Source: Bryobacterales bacterium
GTDB taxonomy: Bacteria; Acidobacteriota; Terriglobia; Bryobacterales; Bryobacteraceae
Direction: 5' to 3'
Assembly: GCA_016716385.1 (NCBI GenBank)
Contig: JADJWL010000025.1
Coordinates: 248,001-312,000 of the forward strand
Length of the DNA stretch: 64,000 nucleotides
This document shows positions 48,683 through 56,054 of the stretch, one piece after another (the stretch's first letter is position 1; each line of letters opens with the position of its first letter). Position numbers and translations under genes: made by a program. Under the pieces are notes generated by a model. It ran no database searches and was not told the origin of the DNA. It was given only the letters and a program-made list of their open reading frames with translations.

Positions 48683-48711
48683 ATACTAAACGCGATGGGG
48701 GCAAAACGCAA
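48683..48711 (-). promoter_or_regulatory. putative smc promoter
   Basis: On the minus strand TTGCGT (48711-48706) and TAGTAT (48688-48683) are separated by 17 bp. Transcription would start about 27 bases upstream of the GTG and include the GAAGGA ribosome site (48664-48659). The -35 is weak. Confidence 0.4.
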
Positions 48712-48717
48712 GAACCC

Positions 48718-48737
48718 AGGGCTCTAGGGATTGCCCT
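48718..48737 (-). terminator. possible terminator hairpin after the creatininase gene
   Basis: AGGGC (48737-48733, minus strand) and GCCCT (48722-48718) form a 5-bp stem with a 10-base loop directly after the creatininase stop. The following sequence is only partly T-rich, so this is weak. Confidence 0.25.
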
Positions 48738-49553
48738 TTATTGGGAAGCACTACCAGATGTAGTGTGCCCCTTGATCATCTCCGGCGTCCACGTCCGGAA
48801 GTCCGCGAGGAACGGGAGGATCGCTTCGACGAATGCCGCCAGGAACTTCTGGCCCTTCGCGGCGGTGGCCAGCTCCGGTTCTCCAAGCACGCCGGTGTCA
48901 CTTAACTCGTGGAATTCATTGACGATCGCCACTGGGTTCGAGGCCTGCATGTCGATCACCCGGTAGGACATCGCCGCCCCCGGACCCGCCTTACGCGCCA
49001 GCGCCATGTCGACTTTGTGCGGCTGGATCGCCAACATCACGGACGTTTCCATCTCGCACGCATGGCCCACACCGCCCATGCCGGACTCGCGGATCTCCTT
49101 GAGCGCCTTGCCGGCGAGCCACCAATAAGATGCGAAGGTGACAAACAGGTCCGGGATGTGGCTGAACTCGGTCTTCAACTCACGCAGAGCGATCGGGACG
49201 GGCGCTTCGTTGCCGCCGTGGCCGTTCAACAGGAAGATGCGCCGCGCGCCGTGATGCACCATCGACCGGACGAGCGCCTTGACCACGTCGATGTAGACGC
49301 GCGGTTCCGCGCTGATGGTACCGGGGAACTTCATGTGATGCGGAGAGTGGCCAAGCCACATCGTGGGGGTGAGCAGCACGCCATCCCCTTCGTGCGCCTC
49401 GATCGCCCGGGCGAGGGCCGTGACGATGTCGGTGTCGGTGGTGACGCCCAGGTGGGGTCCGTGCTGTTCCAGGCTGCCGAGCGGCTGGATAACGATCGTC
49501 TTATTGAAATCGATCCGGCCGACTTCGGGCCACTTCATGTTCTCGAGAAGCAT
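48738..49553 (-). CDS. creatininase family amidohydrolase
   Basis: About 271 residues; the ATG at 49553 (MLLENMKWPEV) is chosen over ATGs 12 and 57 bp further upstream. Family motifs are IVIQPLGSLEQHGPHLGVTTDTDIV (metal-binding Glu/His/Asp), VLLTPTMWLGHSPHHMKFPGTIS, RRIFLLNGHGGNEAPV and GVGHACEMETSVMLA. Creatininase-like enzymes hydrolyse creatinine, 3-dehydro-scyllo-inosose-type or pterin-type cyclic amides, or formamides (MftE, ArfB). The reaction here is not known. The gene is upstream of smc in the same direction with an 87-bp gap that holds a likely separate smc promoter. Confidence 0.87.
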   Translation of the reverse strand: MLLENMKWPEVGRIDFNKTIVIQPLGSLEQHGPHLGVTTDTDIVTALARAIEAHEGDGVLLTPTMWLGHSPHHMKFPGTISAEPRVYIDVVKALVRSMVHHGARRIFLLNGHGGNEAPVPIALRELKTEFSHIPDLFVTFASYWWLAGKALKEIRESGMGGVGHACEMETSVMLAIQPHKVDMALARKAGPGAAMSYRVIDMQASNPVAIVNEFHELSDTGVLGEPELATAAKGQKFLAAFVEAILPFLADFRTWTPEMIKGHTTSGSASQ

Positions 49554-49630
49554 GCCCGTTATCATATCGAGGTCCGGGCGGGCCGCGCGGACGGGTCGGA
49601 CCACCCGCATGGCACAATGACCTAAGGCCT

Positions 49631-50218
49631 ATGAAGATTGCCATCGTCTTGCTTGCCGCCGTGTCCGCGTTGGCGCAGCAGAGTGGAAATCCCGGCGTGC
49701 CCGCGGCGCCCAGTTCTGATGAACGGGCCGGATGGTGGCTCCGCAGCACCGTGGGGCTCCAGAGTCTCGCCGTGGCGGGTCCTGTATCCGCTTGCTGGGG
49801 GACGTCCCGCAATATCCCTGTCGAATGGGAACGGAGTGTGGAGGGGTTCGGCCGCCGCTATGGTAACCGTCTGATCGGCGTGAGCATGTCGAACGGGATT
49901 GAGGCCGGTCTGGGCGCCGCCTGGGGCGAGGATCCGCGGTACCACACCGACCATTCCGGCTCGTTTGGCTCGCGCGTTGGTCGTGCGGTGAAGGGGTCAT
50001 TCTTCGCCCACTACAACGGCGGACAGCAGCGCTTCGCCGCGGCCCGTCTGGCCGGGATCGCGGGAAACAACTTCATCCAGAACGCCTGGCTGCCGCAAAG
50101 CGTCAACGGCCCGAATGACGCCCTGGTCCGGATGTCGGTCGGGTATGGGGGACGCATGGTCGGCAACCTGTTCGCCGAGTTCATGCCGGACATCAAGCGC
50201 CTGGTCCGGCGGCGCTAG
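49631..50218 (+). CDS. exported protein of unknown function
   Basis: 195 residues with a signal peptide (MKIAIVLLAAVSALAQ). The mature part has WWLRSTVGLQSLAVAGPVSACWG, GFGRRYGNRLIGVSMSNGIEAGLGAAWGEDPRYH and a C-terminal GYGGRMVGNLFAEFMPDIKRLVRRR. Small-residue helices with GxxxG-like patterns may insert in or associate with a membrane. I have seen similar 'RYG...GEDPRYH' proteins described only as hypothetical in acidobacteria (memory, not a search). No catalytic motif. Divergent from the creatininase gene with ~80 bp between starts. Confidence 0.65.
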   Translation: MKIAIVLLAAVSALAQQSGNPGVPAAPSSDERAGWWLRSTVGLQSLAVAGPVSACWGTSRNIPVEWERSVEGFGRRYGNRLIGVSMSNGIEAGLGAAWGEDPRYHTDHSGSFGSRVGRAVKGSFFAHYNGGQQRFAAARLAGIAGNNFIQNAWLPQSVNGPNDALVRMSVGYGGRMVGNLFAEFMPDIKRLVRRR

Positions 50219-50264
50219 CTGACTGGGCCGGCGCCTCCCGCGCGGATCGCGGTTCCATTTGCTG

Positions 50265-50486
50265 TTAGGCACGATCCGCCGCTGAATTCGAAACCTCGGC
50301 AATCGCGTCGAGCACTTCCTTAACTGTCTTTGGATGAAGCATCGCCCCGGCGTGAAAGGGAACGACGACTCTTCTCGTTCCAGCTTGGTAAATGCGATGA
50401 CTGCCCTTCGACCGAAGCCAGACGAAACCCGCACGTAGAAGCATCGCCTCGACCTCAGGAGCGGTCAAGCGGGGAGCCTTAGGCAT
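50265..50486 (-). CDS. hicA: HicA family mRNA interferase toxin
   Basis: 73 residues with the HicA double-stranded RNA-binding-like fold: APEVEAMLLRAGFVWLRSKGSHRIYQ with the catalytic H30 in SKGSH, then TRRVVVPFHAG and LHPKTVKEVLDAI. HicA cleaves mRNA and is neutralised by HicB. Its start overlaps the end of the hicB gene by 8 bp. The order antitoxin-then-toxin is less common for this family than toxin-first but well known. Confidence 0.88.
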   Translation of the reverse strand: MPKAPRLTAPEVEAMLLRAGFVWLRSKGSHRIYQAGTRRVVVPFHAGAMLHPKTVKEVLDAIAEVSNSAADRA

Positions 50487-50700
50487 GGACTTCGATAGAC
50501 GTAGTGAGCACCAATTGATGGGGAGACGTCAGACGCTCCTCATCGGTCAGTGTCTCCAGGAAGAGTTCGGCTGCCTCCCGGATGTTGGACAAGGCCTCTT
50601 CGACCGTGGCTCCCTGAGACTGGCAGCCCCGTAATTCCGGACACCATGCGTAGCAGCCATCCTGGTCCTGTTCAATCACCACGCTGATCCTGCGCGTCAT
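50479..50700 (-). CDS. hicB: HicB family antitoxin
   Basis: 73 residues with the HicB partial RNase-H-like fold: ISVVIEQDQDGCYAWCPELRGCQSQGATVEEALSNIREAAELFLE. No C-terminal helix-turn-helix or ribbon-helix-helix DNA-binding domain is attached, so autoregulation by this protein alone is uncertain. It is co-transcribed with hicA, 52 bp downstream of the propeller gene. Confidence 0.9.
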   Translation of the reverse strand: MTRRISVVIEQDQDGCYAWCPELRGCQSQGATVEEALSNIREAAELFLETLTDEERLTSPHQLVLTTSIEVHA

Positions 50701-50752
50701 GACATCATTTTATCCCTGCAACTACCGCGTTCCGCCTTTCCAGCCTGCAAGG

Positions 50753-52153
50753 CTAGCGCGTGGGTTTCCCAAACGCGTAAAGCGCCGCCGCGGTCCGCAC
50801 ATAAATCACGCCTTGCGAGAGCGCCGGCGTGGCAAAGACCGGTTCGCCGAGATCGTTCACCTTCAGCACTTCCCACTCGCGGCCCGCCTTCAGGACCGCC
50901 ACTTTACCCTCTTCGCTGGCGACGTAGAGCCGGCCCTCGGCGGCCACCGGGGACGACGAATACGGGTCCACAGCGCCGTCGACACGCCCCATCTTCGCCA
51001 CCTCGCCGGACTCCGCGTCAAAGGACGTCAGAATGCCGCCGTTCCGGATAACGTACAGGGTCCCGTCATAAAGAAGAGGAGACGGAATCACGCCTACAAA
51101 GTTCTTCTCGTAGCGCCACAACTCCCGCGCCCGGACCGCCTTGGACTTGGCGTCCGGTTCGAGACGGAAGGCTTGCAGGCGCGACGGGGTGCTGATCTTC
51201 CGGAACGCCGCCTCCCACTCCTCCGAGGTCACCGTTCCGTCCCGGTCTCCTTCGTACTTCCCGATGTGGATCAGCAGGGGCTCGACGCCGTATTCTTCGG
51301 GCGTCAGCTTGCCGTCGCCATCCTTGTCGAAACGCTTCAGCGGACCCGCGAATGGAGACGGCGTTTCAAAACCGTAGCCGAACGCATAGATCGTATCGCC
51401 CGCCAACGCAGGGCTGGCCACGATGGCGGGGCTCAGCTCCTCGCTATGCGGAACCCGCGCGCCGTTTTGCAGGTCATATCCAGCCAGTTTGCCGCTGCTG
51501 ACCGTCAGCAGGTAGGGCTTGGCGCCGGCCGGCCGGTGGAGCACCGGGGTCGCCCAACCGCTGCGCGCCAGCCGTTCTGTCTTCCACAGAATCTCCCCGT
51601 TCCTGGACGCAAAAGCCGCCACGTATGGATTCTCCTCCTGGTCAACCTGGAGAACCAGGGAGTCGCCGTTCAGGATGGGGCTCGACGACACCCCCATGGA
51701 GTTCGAAAACGGCCCCAGCGCAACCTTCCAGCGCAGCTTTCCGGCCGGATCGTACGAGAGGAGGCCGAGTTCCGCGAAGAACACGTAGACGTTCTCGCCA
51801 TCGGTGACCGGAGTCGGCGCCGCCGGCTCGTTCAACTTGTGGAGCACGGTCGTTCGCGCGCGGTCTTCGGACCGTTCCCAGAGCAGCTTCCCCGAGGCCC
51901 GGTCGAAGCATTGCGTGAACAGCTTGCCGTCGTCGAACGCGGTCACGAAGACACGGTGCTTCGTGAGCACGGGAGACGACTTCCCGGGTCGCACCGGAGC
52001 CTTCCAGAGCAGGTTTTCGTCCGGGCCGAACTCGACCGGGAAGCCGGTATCCGTGGAGACGCCTGTGCCGTTGGGACCGCGGAAGCGCGACCACTCGTCC
52101 GCCCACGAAGCGTGCGGACACACCAGGCACAGCACCAGCAAGAGAGCTTTCAC
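50753..52153 (-). CDS. exported PQQ-type beta-propeller with EF-hand insertion
   Basis: 466 residues from GTG 52153, which has GGAGGG 9 bases upstream and begins a signal peptide (VKALLLVLCLVCPHASWA). The propeller repeats are BamB/PQQ-like: DEWSRFRGPNGTG, HRVFVTAFDDGKLFTQCFDRASGKLLWERSEDRA, VYVFFAELGLLSYDPAGKLRWK, YVAAFASRNGEILWKTERLA. At about residues 273-315 two EF-hands are inserted between blades: DKDGDGKLTPEE and DRDGTVTSEEWE, each with the canonical Ca ligand spacing. This architecture is common in Planctomycetes and Acidobacteria and its function is unknown. No cysteine pair or PQQ-dehydrogenase signature is present, so it is probably not an alcohol dehydrogenase. Confidence 0.8.
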   Translation of the reverse strand: MKALLLVLCLVCPHASWADEWSRFRGPNGTGVSTDTGFPVEFGPDENLLWKAPVRPGKSSPVLTKHRVFVTAFDDGKLFTQCFDRASGKLLWERSEDRARTTVLHKLNEPAAPTPVTDGENVYVFFAELGLLSYDPAGKLRWKVALGPFSNSMGVSSSPILNGDSLVLQVDQEENPYVAAFASRNGEILWKTERLARSGWATPVLHRPAGAKPYLLTVSSGKLAGYDLQNGARVPHSEELSPAIVASPALAGDTIYAFGYGFETPSPFAGPLKRFDKDGDGKLTPEEYGVEPLLIHIGKYEGDRDGTVTSEEWEAAFRKISTPSRLQAFRLEPDAKSKAVRARELWRYEKNFVGVIPSPLLYDGTLYVIRNGGILTSFDAESGEVAKMGRVDGAVDPYSSSPVAAEGRLYVASEEGKVAVLKAGREWEVLKVNDLGEPVFATPALSQGVIYVRTAAALYAFGKPTR

Positions 52154-52175
52154 AGTCGATATCCCTCCACGACGT

Positions 52176-52398
52176 TCAACGAGATATACCACGGAACCCG
52201 GCAAATGCCGCGATCACAGAGATGACCAGCAGGACCGGATAGATCAGCAGCAGGTCGATACCGATATTGCATTCGCCCGAACACAGAATCCGCTCGTGCA
52301 TCAGCCACTCGTACCCGCCGTAGGCGGCCCAGCATGCGGTTGCAACGAGCCGCGAGGACAAAGGCAACCCAGGGAAAGGCGATGAGGATTCCGATCAT
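52176..52398 (-). CDS. small membrane protein with an apparent frameshift
   Basis: The ATG at 52398 overlaps the stop of the upstream lyase gene (ATGA) and reads MIGILIAFPWVAFVL, a membrane segment. After about 15 codons this frame becomes Arg-rich nonsense, whereas the frame one base away, open from a TTG at 52367, continues as SSRLVATACWAAYGGYEWLM and ends in a second membrane segment (IDLLLIYPVLLVISVIAAFAG). Joined, they make a ~74-residue two-helix protein with CSGEC and CN residues. A single-base change near 52355-52370, real or a sequence error, explains it. The TTG-started 63-residue frame could also be translated alone. Function unknown. Confidence 0.5.
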
Positions 52399-54605
52399 GG
52401 CCGCTCGCCGCCGTGGCGCGCGCCGTTGGCCTCCACCGAGAGGTACCAGGGAAACCGCTGCGAGTTGCGGAACAATTGCGCGAACAGTTTCAACCGGTCG
52501 GTGACCTTCGCCTCCTGCGTCTGCCACTCGAAGCTCTCGAGGGCGACGTCCCAGTACTTCTTCTCACCGCTGGTCTCGGCGATGTAGGCGAGGCCCGGCG
52601 TGAGCATCACGGAATGCACGGGGGCGTTCCGGAAGCGCCGCCGCGCGGGATCCCACTCGCGAGGGTTGGCGAAGATCCAGTCCGCGGCGCGCCGCATGTA
52701 GCCCGGCATCTCGGGACGCCCAAGTGCTTGCGAGGCTTGCGCCATGCCTTCGAGCGCGATGCCGTACATCCAGGACTGGTGGCTGTAGCCTCCTTTGAAC
52801 ACCGGGTCCCACACGACGCGCGGGTTGAGGCGCGCGAGTTCCTGGACGTTGCCGTCCTGCCACGCCTGCACGCAGTCGACAATCCAATGGACGCGGTCGA
52901 GGTACTTCTTCTCTCCGAACACCTCCCACGCCTTGAGCATCGCGAACAGGCCGTGTCCAATCGAGCGGGTATTGCTGTGCAGGTCGAGGCCGTTGTACTC
53001 CGTGCCGAAGCCGGACGACAGCCTCGCTACGTCGCGCGACCACAGGTCGCCCGTGAGCAGCCAGCGGTCGAACAGGCTCTCGTTCTTGTAGAACGCCCAG
53101 CTTGTCGAGGAGATGAACACGCCGTTCGAGTAGCGGGTCCAGTGGTTGAGGCCGGGGCCCGTGCGGGCGGCGCCGTGCCGCGTGGGGTCAATTTCGTAAT
53201 GCGAGATATCGACGTCGGCCAGGTGCGCCGCCGCCTCGATCGCCATGCGGAACGATTTCATGTCGCCGGTGCGGAAGAAATGCAGGAACAGCGCGTGCGG
53301 GAAATCGTAATACTCCGTCTCCCAGTGGATTCCGTAGTCGGGCTTGGCATCGTCGGCGATCAGTTTGTGCATGGCGTCGCCGAAATTCAACATGCCGTAC
53401 TCGTCGTAGCGGCGTCCCTGGAACGTGAAGCCGCTGTCTCGCTTCTTGAGCACGGCGTCGCGCGAATCGGCGAGCCAGCGGTCATAGCGCTGGACGAGCG
53501 GCCAGTATTTCGGCAGGATCGCCTCGGGCGACGATTCCACGAGGCGTCCCAGGGCCTTCGTGTCGCGGGTGTACCACTTGGGCGGCGCCACCGCGTACAC
53601 GGGATCGTCGAGATGCGCGGAGAGGTTGCGGCCGTCGAGCGACAGCAGGATCTCATGCGTCTTGGCGACGCCGGTATAGATGTTCTGCGGCCGCGCCGTT
53701 TCCGGGAACAGGGCCAGGCGCATGAGTCCGCCGGGCTGGACGGCGAAGCCTTTCGGATACAACTGCCAGAACCAGCGCAGCCCGACGCCGATGCCGCCGG
53801 CCTCGAACCAGCCGGTACGCCTCGGTTCGGCGCCAAGCTGCTCGACGGCGAACGGCTGCGCGGCGCCGGTGAGCCGCGCCTGGAGCCAGAGACCGTCGAG
53901 ACGGACGAAGTCGCTCATCTCGCGCCCCTGGCGATTGACGAAGCTGTGGATGAGGCGCACGTGGCTCTGTCCCGCGTAGGCGACGATGCGGAGGACGTAG
54001 TCGAGCGCGCGATCCTCGCGGTCCACCCAGCCGTGCGAGCCGGTGCGCTTCAACACCACGCGCAGCGGCGATTGTTCTTCGACGATCAGGGACGACCGTT
54101 CCCACTGGCTGGCCTTGTAGATCCGCTCGTCGGACCGCAGCAGAAAATCCGCGCCGCGGAGCGCGCCGGCATCGAGAAACGGCCCGTTACGGTGCGCCGT
54201 AAAGGTGACGGTTCCGGTGTTGACGCGCACGGCGTCCGGCGACGCCTCGACGGCGAGCGTGGCAGACGGAGCGGGCGCGGGCACGGTGGACGTGCGCACG
54301 CGGTAGACGGCGCGGCCACCAGCAGGCGCATTCGCGAAGAAATCGACATGGACCCACTGGATGGACCGGTCGTCCCCCCAGAAATTCACGGGGCGGAAAT
54401 GGGCGGGAACGGCCTTTCCATCCGGGTCGAACAACCGCAGGGTTGCGGCATCGCGCAGTGCGCCCTTGGGGAGCGGAACGCCAGCTGTGACGGGCTCGGC
54501 GGAGCGCGCCACACCCGCGGGTTCGTCGATGGTCAGGGGAATATCGATGGGCTGGGCGGCAAGGAGGCAGCCGCCGAGGAACAAAAAGAGTGCCGGATAC
54601 TGCAT
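52395..54605 (-). CDS. exported PcRGLX/YetA-like protein (exo-rhamnogalacturonan lyase family, PL26-like)
   Basis: 736 residues from ATG 54605 with GGGAGG just upstream and a signal peptide (MQYPALFLFLGGCLLAAQ). The N-terminal domain has the PcRGLX signature: GVPLPKGALRDAATLRLFDPDGKAVPAHFRPVNFWGDDRSIQWVHVDFFA. A beta-sandwich region is followed by an (alpha/alpha) barrel-like part from ~370 (FHRTGDMKSFRMAIEAAAHLADVDISHYEID, GLDLHSNTRSIGHGLFAMLKAWEVFGEKKYLD). PL26 enzymes release disaccharides from the ends of rhamnogalacturonan, a pectin polymer. Substrate in this organism is not certain. It is translationally coupled to the small membrane protein downstream. Confidence 0.75.
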   Translation of the reverse strand: MQYPALFLFLGGCLLAAQPIDIPLTIDEPAGVARSAEPVTAGVPLPKGALRDAATLRLFDPDGKAVPAHFRPVNFWGDDRSIQWVHVDFFANAPAGGRAVYRVRTSTVPAPAPSATLAVEASPDAVRVNTGTVTFTAHRNGPFLDAGALRGADFLLRSDERIYKASQWERSSLIVEEQSPLRVVLKRTGSHGWVDREDRALDYVLRIVAYAGQSHVRLIHSFVNRQGREMSDFVRLDGLWLQARLTGAAQPFAVEQLGAEPRRTGWFEAGGIGVGLRWFWQLYPKGFAVQPGGLMRLALFPETARPQNIYTGVAKTHEILLSLDGRNLSAHLDDPVYAVAPPKWYTRDTKALGRLVESSPEAILPKYWPLVQRYDRWLADSRDAVLKKRDSGFTFQGRRYDEYGMLNFGDAMHKLIADDAKPDYGIHWETEYYDFPHALFLHFFRTGDMKSFRMAIEAAAHLADVDISHYEIDPTRHGAARTGPGLNHWTRYSNGVFISSTSWAFYKNESLFDRWLLTGDLWSRDVARLSSGFGTEYNGLDLHSNTRSIGHGLFAMLKAWEVFGEKKYLDRVHWIVDCVQAWQDGNVQELARLNPRVVWDPVFKGGYSHQSWMYGIALEGMAQASQALGRPEMPGYMRRAADWIFANPREWDPARRRFRNAPVHSVMLTPGLAYIAETSGEKKYWDVALESFEWQTQEAKVTDRLKLFAQLFRNSQRFPWYLSVEANGARHGGERP

Positions 54606-54716
54606 GGGACCTCCCGGTGTCCCCAAGTATATCCGGAAGGCGGCGTCAGGGTGGATCTGCTATTCTGCGCATTCAGGCGTTCTTTTTTGAGTTCGGACGT
54701 TCGGAGGGTCGTATCC

Positions 54717-56054
54717 TTGGACTTGGTTGCGAAAATCGCGCGGGCCGGCTTCTGGATTGGAGCCGTTCTGCTGGGCGGCGGCCTGTCCGCTCAGTCCATC
54801 ATCACGACGTTCGCCGGTGTGGGCATCGAGTTCCCGCCGGCGGGTGTCCGGGCGCTGGATGCGCCGGTTGGGGCGCCCGGCCAGTTGGTCCCGGACGGGC
54901 AAGGGAATCTCTACTTCACGTCGCATTACATCGGCGGGTCGGTCATCTTTCGTCTGGACGCTTCGGGAAACCTGACGAGAATCGCCGGCACCGGGCGGAC
55001 CGGCTATAGCGGAGACGGAGGGCTGGCCAGCGCCGCACTGTTTTCCAGGATCGGCGGCCTCGCCTTCGACGGAGCCGGAAACCTTTACGTCGCGGATAGC
55101 AACGGCAACCGCGTGCGCAAGATCGATACGCATGGCATCGTCTCGACCGTGGCCGGGAGCGGTTTTTGGGACGGCAGTGGTTCGACCATAGGCGGCGACC
55201 GCGGTATCGCCCTACCGCCACCGCCTCCGGCGCCTCTCACCTTCGATGCGATCGGCAACCTCTACATCTACGATGGCGCCAAGGGACGGATCGCGAAGGT
55301 GGATCTCGGCGGAACGGTCACGACTGTAGCGGCGGTCGGCGGGTATGGCTTCGGCGGCGAAGGGGAACCGGCCACATCGGCGAGTCTGGGTGCGCCTTGG
55401 GGTTTGGCAGCCGACCCCGCAGGGAACCTCTATGTTTCCGACGGACACTTTCACCGGGTGAGACGGGTCGATGCGGCGGGGAACATTGCAACCGTGGCCG
55501 GTACTGGAACCAAGGGCTTCGGCGGAGATGGCGGCCCGGCTGTACAGGCTGAGTTGAACGGCCCGGCCGGCCTTGCCTTGGACACGGCAGGGAACCTCTA
55601 TATCTCCGACTCGGGGAATGCAAGGATCAGGAAGATCAGCCCCAGCGGCCAGATCTCCACCGTAGCCGGGAACGGCGTCTTCGGATTCGCCGGAGACGGG
55701 GGCCCGGCGTTGCAAGCGCAACTGAACGGCGCCGAGGGAGTGGCGGTGGATAGTGCGGGAAGTCTGTTTATCGCCGACCGGGACAACCGCCGGATCCGGA
55801 AAGTCAACTCAGCGGGGATGATTACGACGATCGCCGGAAACGGAACCGCCCAGTACCTTAGGGACAACGGTCCGGCAACGGCGGGCCAGTTCCTTTTTCC
55901 GGGTGGCGTGGCCGTCGACCCATTGGGCAATGTCTACGTCTCCGACACGGAGCACCACCGCGTCCGCAAAGTCGACACAGCCGGCTGGATCACAACGTTC
56001 GCCGGCACTGGCGAGCCCGGATCCGGCCGGACGGATCGCCACCGTCGCCGGTGA
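54717..56054 (+). CDS. NHL-repeat beta-propeller protein, N-terminal fragment (frameshifted)
   Basis: The start is TTG 54717, preceded by GGAGGG with an 8-base spacer, and gives a signal peptide (LDLVAKIARAGFWIGAVLLGGGLSAQ). Seven NHL repeats follow, each with a phrase such as NLYVADSNGNRVRKID and TVAGTGTKGFGGDGG. The frame ends abnormally at GSGRTDRHRRR and a stop, in the middle of a repeat. The adjacent frame continues with the same repeat family without a gap, so this is the first part of one broken gene. Intact relatives are exported propeller proteins of unknown function, common in Solibacter-like genomes. The open frame also extends far upstream as shadow of the lyase gene. Confidence 0.75.
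   Translation: MDLVAKIARAGFWIGAVLLGGGLSAQSIITTFAGVGIEFPPAGVRALDAPVGAPGQLVPDGQGNLYFTSHYIGGSVIFRLDASGNLTRIAGTGRTGYSGDGGLASAALFSRIGGLAFDGAGNLYVADSNGNRVRKIDTHGIVSTVAGSGFWDGSGSTIGGDRGIALPPPPPAPLTFDAIGNLYIYDGAKGRIAKVDLGGTVTTVAAVGGYGFGGEGEPATSASLGAPWGLAADPAGNLYVSDGHFHRVRRVDAAGNIATVAGTGTKGFGGDGGPAVQAELNGPAGLALDTAGNLYISDSGNARIRKISPSGQISTVAGNGVFGFAGDGGPALQAQLNGAEGVAVDSAGSLFIADRDNRRIRKVNSAGMITTIAGNGTAQYLRDNGPATAGQFLFPGGVAVDPLGNVYVSDTEHHRVRKVDTAGWITTFAGTGEPGSGRTDRHRRR

Noticed and set aside
46035..48689. Long antisense open frame opposite smc
   Set aside because: It is Arg/Leu-rich mirror sequence of a high-GC coding strand, has no domain signature or ribosome site, and the smc frame is unmistakable.
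52413..54716. Upstream extension of the NHL gene frame through the lyase gene
   Set aside because: It is shadow of the PL26-like gene; the TTG at 54717 has a good ribosome site and a signal peptide.
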